Below the pieces are notes generated by a model. That model saw only the letters and a list, made by a program, of their open reading frames with translations. It did no database searches and was not told where the DNA came from. Below are positions 43,313 to 52,524 of a DNA stretch of 64,000 nucleotides, piece by piece. Source of the stretch: Natrialba swarupiae (lineage in GTDB: Archaea; Halobacteriota; Halobacteria; Halobacteriales; Natrialbaceae); NCBI RefSeq assembly GCF_008245225.1, contig NZ_VTAW01000005.1, positions 98,511-162,510 of the forward strand. The letters are read 5' to 3'. A program made the translations under genes and the position numbers. Within the stretch, counting starts at the first letter, position 1. The number at the start of each line of letters is the position of its first letter.

Positions 43313-44047
43313 TTACTCACCGCCGCCTTGCATCAGTAGCTGAATCTCCTCGTTCTCGGCGAGTACCTCGGGATCACCGCTATCGACGATCTCGCCGCGT
43401 TCGATCACGTACATCCGGTCGACGATTTCGGGGACGTGACTCGCGTTCGACTCCGCAACCAACACCGAGATCTCCCTGTCGATGATCTCCCGAATGTAGC
43501 GTTTGAGGTTCTCGACGACGACGGGGGCCAGTCCCTCGAGCGGTTCGTCGAGCAAGAGTAGATCCGGCTGAAGCGCCAGCGCACGCCCGATCGCAGTCAT
43601 CTTCCCTTGCCCGCCGCTCAAGTTCTGCACTTCGGCGTTACGTCGGTTCTCGAGTTCGGTAAAGAGGTCGAAGACGTCCTCGACGACGGCCTCCTCGTCC
43701 TCGATGTCGCGGGCGTCGCCGGAGGTCCAGATCGGGAGCCGGAAGTTCTCCTCGACGGTCATCCCCGTAAAGAGGTCACGGTTTTCCGGCTGGTAGCCGA
43801 TGCCGCGTTTCGGAATCAGTTCCGCACGGCGGTCGATCAGTTCCTCCCCTTTGAACCGGACCGACCCGTTCGCGACGGGCGTCAGACCCATGATCGAGCG
43901 AAACGTCGACGTCTTGCCCGCACCGTTTCGTCCGACCAGTGCGACCGCCTCGCCCTCGCGAACCTCGAGATCGATACCGTGGGTCACCTCGAACCCCTCG
44001 ACTAACGCCGAGAGATTCGACACCTCGAGGAGGGGATCGGACGTCAT
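43313..44047 (-). CDS. livF: Branched-chain amino acid ABC transporter ATPase LivF
   Basis: 244 residues. Walker A GRNGAGKTS, ABC signature LSGGQGKM and Walker B LLLLDEPLEG are intact. Second ATPase of the HAAT-type importer; the start overlaps livG by 4 nt. The signature reads SGGQGKM instead of the common SGGQQQM, a mild variation. Last gene of the livK-livH-livM-livG-livF operon. Substrate could be a branched-chain amino acid, amide or urea. Confidence 0.88.
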   Translation of the reverse strand: MTSDPLLEVSNLSALVEGFEVTHGIDLEVREGEAVALVGRNGAGKTSTFRSIMGLTPVANGSVRFKGEELIDRRAELIPKRGIGYQPENRDLFTGMTVEENFRLPIWTSGDARDIEDEEAVVEDVFDLFTELENRRNAEVQNLSGGQGKMTAIGRALALQPDLLLLDEPLEGLAPVVVENLKRYIREIIDREISVLVAESNASHVPEIVDRMYVIERGEIVDSGDPEVLAENEEIQLLMQGGGE

Positions 44048-44817
44048 TCGTCCACCCCCAGGAGGACCCGCCGGAGGTCGGGATCGGTCTCGAGCAGGTC
44101 GGGATCGCCCTCCCTGAAAACCTGTCCGTCGTGGAGCACGACGAGCCGGTCTGCGTACTCCTTGACGAGATCCATGTCGTGTTCGATAGTGACCGTCGTG
44201 ACGCTCTCGGCTTCGCTGGCCTCGACGATCGTCTCGATCACGTACTCTTTCTCCTGGGTGGCCACCCCCGACGTCGGCTCGTCGAGCAACAGGTACTCCG
44301 GATCGAGCGCGAACGACATCGCGACGTCGAGCAGCTTCCGATCGCCGTGGGGGAGCGTCTCGGCGATCTCGCCTTCGATCCCCTCGAGGCGAAAGTCCGC
44401 CAAGAGGTCGTCGACGTCTCGTTCGACGTCTCCGTGTCCGTCATCGCGAGAGCGCATGCTCAGCGTCTTCTCGTGACGAGAGAGTGCTGCGGTGCGGACG
44501 TTCTCCCTGACCGTCATCTCCTCGAAGACGTGGACGATCTGGAAGCTTCTGACTAGCCCGGCTTTGACCCGCTTCTCGGGAGCCATTTCGGTGATGTCAC
44601 GTTCGACCGTCGAACCGTTCTGCTCGCGGTGGACGACGACTTCGCCCCGATCGGGCTCGAGCAGCCCGGTCAAGAGGTTCACGAGCGTGGTCTTACCAGC
44701 ACCGTTCGGGCCGACGATGAAGACCCGTTCGCCCTCCGTTTTGCCGAACCGAACCGAGACGTCGTCGGTGGCGCGCAGTTCGCCGAACTCCTTTCGTAAC
44801 TCGCGTGCTTCGAGCAT
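44044..44817 (-). CDS. livG: Branched-chain amino acid ABC transporter ATPase LivG
   Basis: 257 residues. Walker A GPNGAGKTT and Walker B YLLLDEPTSG are clear. The ABC signature position reads LPHGDRKLLD, typical of LivG (LxxGxQRxLE) and distinct from LivF. Lies 1 nt after the livM stop and overlaps livF by 4 nt. Confidence 0.88.
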   Translation of the reverse strand: MLEARELRKEFGELRATDDVSVRFGKTEGERVFIVGPNGAGKTTLVNLLTGLLEPDRGEVVVHREQNGSTVERDITEMAPEKRVKAGLVRSFQIVHVFEEMTVRENVRTAALSRHEKTLSMRSRDDGHGDVERDVDDLLADFRLEGIEGEIAETLPHGDRKLLDVAMSFALDPEYLLLDEPTSGVATQEKEYVIETIVEASEAESVTTVTIEHDMDLVKEYADRLVVLHDGQVFREGDPDLLETDPDLRRVLLGVDE

Positions 44818-44818
44818 C

Positions 44819-45970
44819 TCATTTCACCCCGAATACGATGATTCGAACCGTCGTCGTAGCGCGGTCGACGCCCTCTCGAACGGCCGCTGTGGCGCTGCGG
44901 ACGTCCTCCTGTAACCGTCCCGGCTCCCGAACTCTGCCGGCGACCCAGGCGTTGAAATCCGGGAGCGAGCCGACGATCCCCTTCGGCATGAAGAAGACGA
45001 TCGCCAGCAAGACGAGGCCGGTCAGCGCGTGGTAGTACTCGACCCAGAACCGGGCGGCCTCGAGCAGGTAGACGAGGATGATGCCGCCGATCAGCGGCCC
45101 GACGAGCGTCGTGAAGCCGCCGAGGATTGCCATGAACAGGATCTCGCCGGAGACGAAGACGTACAGCGTCGGCTCGGGCTGGACGTGAAGCCGAAGCAAG
45201 GCGTAGACGCCGCCGGCGAACGCGCCGTACAGCCCGGAGATGGTAAACGAGAGCCAGACGTACTTCTCGACGGGAATACCGATGAATCGCGCTCGCGTGC
45301 GATCCTGTCCGATCGCGTCGAGCGCCCGGCCGAACGGCGAGTTGATCAGCTTCCACATCGCCAACAGCATGACGAGCATGAGCACGATCGTCGTGTAGTA
45401 GAGAACGAGATCGTAGCCGAGCGTCGTCCACTCGAGGAAGAACAATGTGGGTCTGTCGCCACCGATCCGGACCTGGAGGCCGTCGTTGTAGTTGAAGAAG
45501 CCGCTCCGGAAGACGGTGGCGAAGAGTACCTGGTTGAACGCGAGCGTCAGCAGGGCGAAGTAGATGTCGACGTAGCCAGCGACGAAGTAACCGATGACGA
45601 CGGCGAGCGTCGTGCCGACGATCACCGCCCCGAGGAGCAACAACAGCCCCTCGGAGACGTTGTAGTGGGCGGCCAGCACGGCGACGCCGTACGCGCCGCC
45701 GCCGAAGAAGGCGGCGTGGCCGAACGAGACGAGTTCGGTGTGGCGCAACAACAGATTGAGACCGACGGCCGCGAGGCCGAACAGGATCCCCCGGAACAGT
45801 CGTTCCCAGGAGAGGCCGACGAGACCGGCCAGGAAGGGAAGGGCAAACAGACCCACGAGACCGAGGAACGCGAACACCGTCTGGAGCGGCGTCAGGCCGA
45901 GCCCGCGCGTCAGCGGAATCCGAACCACGGTCTGACCGTCGCGGTCCTCGACCAGCGGGAAGCGACTCAT
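44819..45970 (-). CDS. livM: Branched-chain amino acid ABC transporter permease LivM
   Basis: 383 residues with about ten membrane helices, LivM type (SFGHAAFFGGGAYGVAVLA, then AILGGFTTLVGPLIGGIILVYLLEAARFWVEYYHALTGLVLLAIVFFMPKGI). The acidic N-terminal extension and the hydrophilic C-terminal 40 residues are haloarchaeal additions. Overlaps livH by 4 nt. Confidence 0.88.
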   Translation of the reverse strand: MSRFPLVEDRDGQTVVRIPLTRGLGLTPLQTVFAFLGLVGLFALPFLAGLVGLSWERLFRGILFGLAAVGLNLLLRHTELVSFGHAAFFGGGAYGVAVLAAHYNVSEGLLLLLGAVIVGTTLAVVIGYFVAGYVDIYFALLTLAFNQVLFATVFRSGFFNYNDGLQVRIGGDRPTLFFLEWTTLGYDLVLYYTTIVLMLVMLLAMWKLINSPFGRALDAIGQDRTRARFIGIPVEKYVWLSFTISGLYGAFAGGVYALLRLHVQPEPTLYVFVSGEILFMAILGGFTTLVGPLIGGIILVYLLEAARFWVEYYHALTGLVLLAIVFFMPKGIVGSLPDFNAWVAGRVREPGRLQEDVRSATAAVREGVDRATTTVRIIVFGVK

Positions 45971-46899
45971 TCGATCTCACCCCACGTTCCGAACAGCCCT
46001 TCCGGTTTGACCAACAGGATCGCGAGCATCACCGCGAACGGCGCGGCCAACTCGACGGGCGGATACTGCCAGATCGCCCACCGGCTGATGACGCCCACGA
46101 GCAACGCGCCGACGAACGCTCCCTTCAGACTCCCGAGACCGCCGATGACGATGACGACGAACGACAGCACCAGAGGGTCCAGCCCCATCTCGAGGAAGGC
46201 GGTGCCGGGGCCGATCGAGACCATCGCGCCGCCGAAGCCCGCGAAGAACGCGCCCATCGCGAAGACGAGCGTGAACGTGCGGTCCGTGCTGACGCCGATC
46301 GCGGTCGCCATATCGCGGTTGATCGCGGTCGCACGGACGATTCGGCCCGTCTTCGACCGATCGAAAAACCAGACGAGCCAGAGAAACACGGCGAGCCCGA
46401 CGACCATCACGATGACGTTGTAGCTGGGGTAGCCGAATCCGACCAGCTCCGTCGTCGGAACCTGATTGAGCGTACTGTAGACGCCGGGGTCGACCGGCGT
46501 CGCCCCCCAGCCGAACTTCATCACGTCGATGAAGATCAACAGCAACGCGTAGGTCAACAGGAGCTGATAGACCTCTGCCCGCTCGTAGATCGGCCGCACG
46601 AACACCGATTCGACGATCGCCCCGACCGGCAGGAGGACGGCGGCGGCCGCGAGCGAGCCGAGCAAGACGACCACCGCGAAGACGAGCGCCGAGACCGGGC
46701 CGGTTGGGCTCGCGACGAGCCCGGTCAGGTAGCCGACGATCGTGAACGTCACGAACGCACCGAGCGCGTAGAGTTCGCCGTGAGCGAGGTTGAGGACCCC
46801 CAGCACGCCGAAGATGATCGTCAGCCCCGACGCGATCATAAACAGGATGAACCCGTAGTAGAGCCCGTTGAGCGTGTGGGTGACGAACGATTCGATCAT
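45967..46899 (-). CDS. livH: Branched-chain amino acid ABC transporter permease LivH
   Basis: 310 residues with about eight membrane helices, LivH type (LNGLYYGFILFMIASGLTIIFGVLGVLNLAHGELYALGAF, then VVIVIGGLGSLKGAFVGALLVGV). Begins 9 nt after the livK stop. Forms the membrane channel with LivM. Confidence 0.88.
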   Translation of the reverse strand: MIESFVTHTLNGLYYGFILFMIASGLTIIFGVLGVLNLAHGELYALGAFVTFTIVGYLTGLVASPTGPVSALVFAVVVLLGSLAAAAVLLPVGAIVESVFVRPIYERAEVYQLLLTYALLLIFIDVMKFGWGATPVDPGVYSTLNQVPTTELVGFGYPSYNVIVMVVGLAVFLWLVWFFDRSKTGRIVRATAINRDMATAIGVSTDRTFTLVFAMGAFFAGFGGAMVSIGPGTAFLEMGLDPLVLSFVVIVIGGLGSLKGAFVGALLVGVISRWAIWQYPPVELAAPFAVMLAILLVKPEGLFGTWGEIE

Positions 46900-46908
46900 G
46901 CGTCACGA

Positions 46909-48243
46909 TCACCAGCTCTCGATCCAGTCCAGGGAGGTCTGACCCTGCGGCGGCGAGACGTTCTTGGCCGCGTAGACGTTGACGTCCTCGATGACTGCGG
47001 CGTCGTACTCGCCGGACCACGCGAGTTCGCCGAAGTGGGCGTTCGAGTATCCCTGGTGGTCCGGGCCGATGGTGTGGTAGCCCGCCGGCGTGAAGAAGCC
47101 GTGATTGGTGAGTACCTCGGCGAGTTCCTCCTGGTCGGGCCAGCGACCGAGCAGCCTGACGGCTTTCTCGGCCGCGGTCGCCCACGCGGTCACCGCGCCG
47201 TAGCCGCTCATGAAGTGGGCCGTCGGTAGGACGCCGTACTCGTCCTGTACCTCCGCGACCAGTTCATCGCCGGGACTCCAGCGCTCCGTGTCCGGCTGGT
47301 CCCAGTAGAAGTTCCGCGAGCCGGCCCGAATCGGTCCGTCCGTGAGGTCCTCGCTCAGGTCGTTCGCCGATCCATACAACACCGGACCGACCAGTAGCTC
47401 CACGTTGTCGAACATCCCGGCACCGTGGCCCTGTTCGAGCAGGAGCGTCGCGTCGCCACCCCAGCAACTCGAGAACAACACGTCCGGCTCCTCGCTGTTG
47501 ACCTCCTCGATGTGTGTCGACATGTCGTCGGTCCCGAGGTCCGGAAAGCCCTCGTACACCAGCTCCGCACCGGTCAACTGCTCGATACCGGCGGCGAAGA
47601 TCTCCTGTTCGTCGAACCCGAAGGCGTAGCCCGGGTTGATCCCCGCGTACGTATCTATCTCGTCTTCGCCGAGTAGTTCGACCGCCTCGATCGCTGCGGC
47701 CAGCGCCTCCATCACGTCGTGGTTCTGGAACCGGAACGAGTACTGGTTGTCCTCGGGCGGGTGGTCCTCCTCGTACAGCGTCGTCACCGTCCCGTCGGTC
47801 GCGACGTTGATCACCCCCTGGTCGTTGATCTCCGGCACCATCGCCTCGTGGTTCCCACTCGAGATCGGGCCGAACGTGACGTCCATGCCGTCGTCGACGA
47901 ACTGCTGGTAGTTCTCCAGCGCTTCTTCTCCTTCCTCGACGACCTCGAGTTCGACCTGGCGGTCCGCGATCCCGCCGTTGTCGTTGATCCGCCGAACGGC
48001 GGTTTCGGCACCGTACTGGGCTTGCACGCCGAGAACCGCCGGCGCTCCCTCGAGGAAGGTCTGGAGACCCGCCTCGATCGGCTCGTCGGGAACCTCGGCG
48101 TCCTCGATCGGATCGTCCTCCTCCTGAAGGAGGTCACTACAGCCCGCGAGCGCAACGGCAAGCGCAGTGCCACCGACTGCTTTCATCACCGTTCGTCTGT
48201 CCATACCCCCTTCCGTCGAACCTGCGGTTGGATCAGTCGTCAT
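46909..48243 (-). CDS. livK: Periplasmic-type substrate-binding lipoprotein of the Liv importer
   Basis: 444 residues. Tat lipoprotein: twin arginine R16-R17 (MDRRTVMKAVGG) and lipobox LAGC with lipidated C35. Peripla_BP_6 fold follows (LGVQAQYGAETAVRRINDNGGIADRQVELEVVE, then GPISSGNHEAMVPEINDQGVINV). The frame extends upstream, but ATG 48243 is the last sensible start before the Tat motif. First gene of the liv operon. The ligand is a branched-chain or related amino acid by family; specificity is unproven. Confidence 0.87.
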   Translation of the reverse strand: MTTDPTAGSTEGGMDRRTVMKAVGGTALAVALAGCSDLLQEEDDPIEDAEVPDEPIEAGLQTFLEGAPAVLGVQAQYGAETAVRRINDNGGIADRQVELEVVEEGEEALENYQQFVDDGMDVTFGPISSGNHEAMVPEINDQGVINVATDGTVTTLYEEDHPPEDNQYSFRFQNHDVMEALAAAIEAVELLGEDEIDTYAGINPGYAFGFDEQEIFAAGIEQLTGAELVYEGFPDLGTDDMSTHIEEVNSEEPDVLFSSCWGGDATLLLEQGHGAGMFDNVELLVGPVLYGSANDLSEDLTDGPIRAGSRNFYWDQPDTERWSPGDELVAEVQDEYGVLPTAHFMSGYGAVTAWATAAEKAVRLLGRWPDQEELAEVLTNHGFFTPAGYHTIGPDHQGYSNAHFGELAWSGEYDAAVIEDVNVYAAKNVSPPQGQTSLDWIESW

Positions 48244-48524
48244 AGTCAGATTGCACCGTCCTGTGGCTCGTTCGCCATACCTATGGTACAGATTCACACT
48301 GCAAATAGGCGGATGTGTACATGTTAACGCCACCCGACCCACTCTCCGTGCCGGGCCACGCGCTTCCGCAGGTTCGCCGAGGAGACGGACGCGACAGCGC
48401 TAACGGCTGCCGCCGAGAACGTCCACATCGTTACTACGCCGTCGACAGGAACGTCCTCGTTATTGCCAGCACGACTAGCTGTGTCTGACGTACGTTTATG
48501 TGTCAGGGTACGCCCCTAGGGAAT

Positions 48525-48827
48525 ATGTCGAACAACCGCGTCGAGCAGCTCGAATCAACGGTTGCGGAACTCGAGTCGACGGTAGACGGTCTGACGAACG
48601 AGCTCATCGAAGCGAAAGAACGCATCCGCGTTCTCGAGGCAGAGCTCGATACCGAGACGCCGACCCGCGTCCCGGACCGACGAGACAGCGAATCGGCGGA
48701 GTCGGACGACGAGTCTACACCCGAGGCCGAACCCGACGACGTCGCGGCCGCGACGGCCGACGCCGACGACGGAGTACCCGGTGACGAAGCGGAAGACTCA
48801 GGTAGCGACGACATAATTGTCGCGTAA
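48525..48827 (+). CDS. DUF7518-family coiled-coil protein
   Basis: 100 residues. A coiled coil at about 4-48 (RVEQLESTVAELESTVDGLTNELIEAKERIRVLEAEL) is followed by a very acidic, disordered tail ending DDIIVA. GTTTATGT lies 27-28 nt before the ATG. It precedes smc by 124 nt on the same strand; I recall this pairing as common in haloarchaea, so a role with the SMC complex is plausible but unproven. Confidence 0.75.
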   Translation: MSNNRVEQLESTVAELESTVDGLTNELIEAKERIRVLEAELDTETPTRVPDRRDSESAESDDESTPEAEPDDVAAATADADDGVPGDEAEDSGSDDIIVA

Positions 48828-48951
48828 CCGCATGCTCGGCTGTGGGGTGCGTGACCGGCGAACTGCCGGTCGCGGACGCTCACACGGCCGACGAATCACC
48901 GCGTGACGGACGAACCGCCGTGAGCGTTCCGACGGAGGTCTCGAGGAGGAA

Positions 48952-51900
48952 ATGTACATCAAAGCAGTCGTTCTGGACAACTTCAAGAGCTTCGGCCGGA
49001 AGACGAAGATTCCGTTCTACGAGGACTTTACGGTCGTCACCGGCCCGAACGGCTCCGGCAAGTCGAACATCATCGACGCCGTCCTCTTTGCGCTCGGACT
49101 CGCCCGCACCCGCGGTATCCGCGCAGAGAAACTGACTGACCTCATCTACAACCCCGGTCACGAGGACGGCGAGCGAAGCGGTGGCCCACGCGAGGCAACC
49201 GTCGAGGTCGTCCTCGACAACGACGACGAGACGCTCACCCGCTCGCAGGTCGTCAACGCCGCCGGCAGCGAGGAGATCGGCGACGTCGACGAGATTCGCA
49301 TCCGCCGGCGGGTCAAAGAGACCGAGGACAACTACTACTCTTATTACTACCTGAACGACCGCTCGGTGAACCTCTCTGACATTCAGAACCTGCTCGCGCA
49401 AGCGGGCGTCACGCCCGAGGGGTACAACGTCGTCATGCAGGGCGACGTCACCGAGATCATCAACATGACGCCCCACGCCCGTCGGGGGATCATCGACGAA
49501 ATCGCCGGCGTCGCCGAGTTCGACGCCAAAAAAGAGGACGCATTCGAGGAACTCGAGGTCGTCGAGGAGCGCATCGACGAGGCCGAACTCCGAATCGGGG
49601 AGAAACGCGACCGCCTCGGCCAACTCGAAGACGAGCGTCGGATTGCCCTCCGGTATCGCCGGCTTCGCGACGAGAAAGCCGAGTACGAGGGGTACAAAAA
49701 GGCCAGCGAACTCGAGGAGAAACGAGAGGAACTCGAGGCCGCCGAAGGCCGCGTCGAGAGCCTCGAAGACGACCTCGAGGATCTGCAACGGGAACTCGAC
49801 GAGCGCCAGGGCACGCTCGTCCGCCTCCAGGAGGACCTCGAGGATTTAAACGCCGAAATCGAGCGAAAAGGCGAGGACGAACAGCTCCGGATCAAAAGCG
49901 AGATCGAGGAGATCAAAGGCGACATCTCCCGGCTCGAGGACCGGATCGAGGCCAGCGAGGAACAGATCGAGGAAGCCGAGTCGAACCGCCGCGAGGCGTT
50001 CGTCCAGATCGATCGCAAACAAGAGGAGATCACCGACCTCGAGGACGAGATCCGCGAACACAAACTCGAGAAAGCCTCCATCAAGACCGAGATCGCCGAA
50101 CGCGAGACGAAACGCGAGGAACTCGAAGCCGAGATCGACTCCGTCGACACCGAGTTCGACGAACTCAAAGCGGATCTCGCCGACCGCAAGGCGGACCTCG
50201 AGGAGGCCAAAACCGAGAAGAACGACCTCCAGCGCGAACAGGACCGCCTGCTCGACGAAGCCCGCCGTCGCTCGAACGCCATCAGCGAGAACGAACAGAC
50301 GATCGAGAACCGCCGCGAGGAGATTCCGGAACTCGAGAGCCAACGCGGTGACTTAGAACGCGAACTCGAGAAAGCAGAGAAGAACCGCGAGAGCATCGCG
50401 AGCGTCGTCGAGGATTTGAAAGGCGAAAAGCGCGGCCTCCAGGGAGACCTCGACGAGATCGACGACGAGCTCCAGGCGAAACAACAGGAGTACGCCGAAC
50501 TCGAAGCAAACGCCAGCGAGAGCGGCGACTCCTCGTTCGGCCGTGCGGTGACGACGATACTCAACTCGGGGATCGACGGCGTCCACGGGGCGGTCGCCCA
50601 GTTGGGCACCGTCTCCGGCGAGTACGCGGTCGCCTGTGAAACTGCCGCAGGCGGTCGACTCGCGAACGTCGTCGTCGACGACGACGTCATCGGCCAGCAG
50701 TGTATCGAACACCTCAAATCCCGTAACGCCGGCCGGGCAACCTTTCTCCCGCTGACCGACATGCGCGAGCGAGGGCTGCCGAACGCGCCGACCGACCCGG
50801 GCGTCGTCGGCTTCGCGTACGATCTGGTCGAGTTCGACCCGGAGTACTCGGGGATCTTCTCGTACGTTCTCGGCGATACGTTGGTCGTCGAGGACGTAGA
50901 GACCGCTCGAGCGTACATGGGAGAGTACCGGATGGTCACCCTAGACGGCGACCTGGTCGAGAAAAGCGGCGCGATGACCGGCGGCTCCGGCGGCGGGTCG
51001 CGCTATTCGTTCACCGGCGGCGGTGAGGGCCAACTCGAACGCGTCGCGAAACAGATCACCGAACTCCAGGACGAACGCGACTCGCTACGCGAGGAGCTCC
51101 GAGGCGTCGAGGAGCGCCTCGACGACGCCCGCGACCGGAAGACCGACGCCGCCGACGAGGTTCGCTCGATCGAAGCCGAGATCGAGAAACTCGACGATCG
51201 GCGCGGATCGATCGAAACGGAGATCGAGAGCCTCGAGGCCGACCTCGAAGAGAAACGCGAGGAACGCGAGTCGGTCGACGAGCGGATGAACGAGATTTCG
51301 ACCGCGATCGAAGAGCAGACGGCCGAGATCGAAGAGATCGAGGCCGACATCGACGATCTCGAGGCAGAACTGGCCGACTCGAAGATTCCCGAACTCACCG
51401 CCGAAATCGACGACCTCGAGGCCGAAATCGACGAGCGCGAGGGCCGGATCGACGAGATCGACGGGACGTTGAACGAACTGGGCCTCGAGAAGGAGTACGC
51501 CGAAGACGCGATCGAGGACCTCCACGACGACATCGAGACCGCCCAAAACCGGGTGGCAGAACACGAAGAACGGATCGACGACTGCGAGAAGGCTATCGAC
51601 GACAAACGCGACCTCCTCGAGGAAAAACGCGAGGCCGTCGCGGATCTCGAGGAGGAACTCACCGAGTTGAAAGCCGACCGAAGCGAGCTGAAAGACGAAC
51701 TCGCGGACGCGAGGACGGCCCGTGACCAGCAACAGGACCGGGTAAACGCCGTCGAGAGCAAACTCGAGGACAAACGCACGCGCGTCTCCGACCTCGAGTG
51801 GGAGATCGAGAGTCTCGAGGGCGAGGTCGGCGAGTACGACCCCGAAGACGTGCCGGACCACGACACCGTCCTCGAGATGATCGAGTTGCTCGAGGCGGAC

Positions 51901-52524
51901 ATGGAGACACTGGAGCCGGTGAACATGCTCGCGATCGACGAGTACGACGAGGTACACTCCGATCTCGACGATCTCGAGGAGGGACGCGACACCTTAGTCG
52001 AGGAGGCCGACGGCATTCGCGACCGGATCGAGCGCTACGAGTCCCAGAAGAAACGGACGTTCATGGACGCCTACGACGCGATCTCGGCACACTTCACGGA
52101 GATATTCGAGAAGCTCTCGGAGGGGACCGGAACCCTCCATCTCGAGGACGACGACGATCCGTTCGAGGGCGGGCTGACGATGAAAGCCCAGCCGGGCGAC
52201 AAGCCGATCCAGCGTCTGGATGCGATGTCCGGCGGGGAGAAGTCCCTGACTGCTCTCGCCTTTATCTTCGCGATCCAGCGACACAACCCCGCGCCGTTCT
52301 ACGCGTTAGACGAGGTCGACGCCTTCCTCGATGCCGTCAACGCCGAACGGATCGGCGAGATGGTCGAGGAACTGGCCGATCAGGCCCAGTTCGTCGTCGT
52401 CTCCCACCGCTCGGCGATGCTCGAGCGCTCCCAGCGGGCGATCGGAGTGACGATGCAACAGGACAACGTGAGCGCGGTCACCGGCATCGATCTGAGTAGT
52501 GAGGAGGTGCCGGCTGATGACTAG
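48952..52524 (+). CDS. smc: Chromosome segregation SMC ATPase
   Basis: 1190 residues. Walker A GPNGSGKSN (31-39), long coiled coils (about 165-500 and 665-1000) flanking the hinge (about 520-640), and the C-terminal head with signature MSGGEKSLTAL and Walker B YALDEVDAFLD. The start is marked by a strong GAGGAGG Shine-Dalgarno. It overlaps scpA by 8 nt. SMC with the kleisin ScpA organises the chromosome; ScpB is not in the window. Confidence 0.96.
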   Translation: MYIKAVVLDNFKSFGRKTKIPFYEDFTVVTGPNGSGKSNIIDAVLFALGLARTRGIRAEKLTDLIYNPGHEDGERSGGPREATVEVVLDNDDETLTRSQVVNAAGSEEIGDVDEIRIRRRVKETEDNYYSYYYLNDRSVNLSDIQNLLAQAGVTPEGYNVVMQGDVTEIINMTPHARRGIIDEIAGVAEFDAKKEDAFEELEVVEERIDEAELRIGEKRDRLGQLEDERRIALRYRRLRDEKAEYEGYKKASELEEKREELEAAEGRVESLEDDLEDLQRELDERQGTLVRLQEDLEDLNAEIERKGEDEQLRIKSEIEEIKGDISRLEDRIEASEEQIEEAESNRREAFVQIDRKQEEITDLEDEIREHKLEKASIKTEIAERETKREELEAEIDSVDTEFDELKADLADRKADLEEAKTEKNDLQREQDRLLDEARRRSNAISENEQTIENRREEIPELESQRGDLERELEKAEKNRESIASVVEDLKGEKRGLQGDLDEIDDELQAKQQEYAELEANASESGDSSFGRAVTTILNSGIDGVHGAVAQLGTVSGEYAVACETAAGGRLANVVVDDDVIGQQCIEHLKSRNAGRATFLPLTDMRERGLPNAPTDPGVVGFAYDLVEFDPEYSGIFSYVLGDTLVVEDVETARAYMGEYRMVTLDGDLVEKSGAMTGGSGGGSRYSFTGGGEGQLERVAKQITELQDERDSLREELRGVEERLDDARDRKTDAADEVRSIEAEIEKLDDRRGSIETEIESLEADLEEKREERESVDERMNEISTAIEEQTAEIEEIEADIDDLEAELADSKIPELTAEIDDLEAEIDEREGRIDEIDGTLNELGLEKEYAEDAIEDLHDDIETAQNRVAEHEERIDDCEKAIDDKRDLLEEKREAVADLEEELTELKADRSELKDELADARTARDQQQDRVNAVESKLEDKRTRVSDLEWEIESLEGEVGEYDPEDVPDHDTVLEMIELLEADMETLEPVNMLAIDEYDEVHSDLDDLEEGRDTLVEEADGIRDRIERYESQKKRTFMDAYDAISAHFTEIFEKLSEGTGTLHLEDDDDPFEGGLTMKAQPGDKPIQRLDAMSGGEKSLTALAFIFAIQRHNPAPFYALDEVDAFLDAVNAERIGEMVEELADQAQFVVVSHRSAMLERSQRAIGVTMQQDNVSAVTGIDLSSEEVPADD

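Noticed and set aside
45029..46423. Long plus-strand open frame (464 codons) antisense to livM/livH
   Set aside because: Composition is Glu/Arg/Asp noise with no family motif; the minus-strand frames encode clear LivM and LivH permeases. GC-rich DNA leaves complementary frames open.
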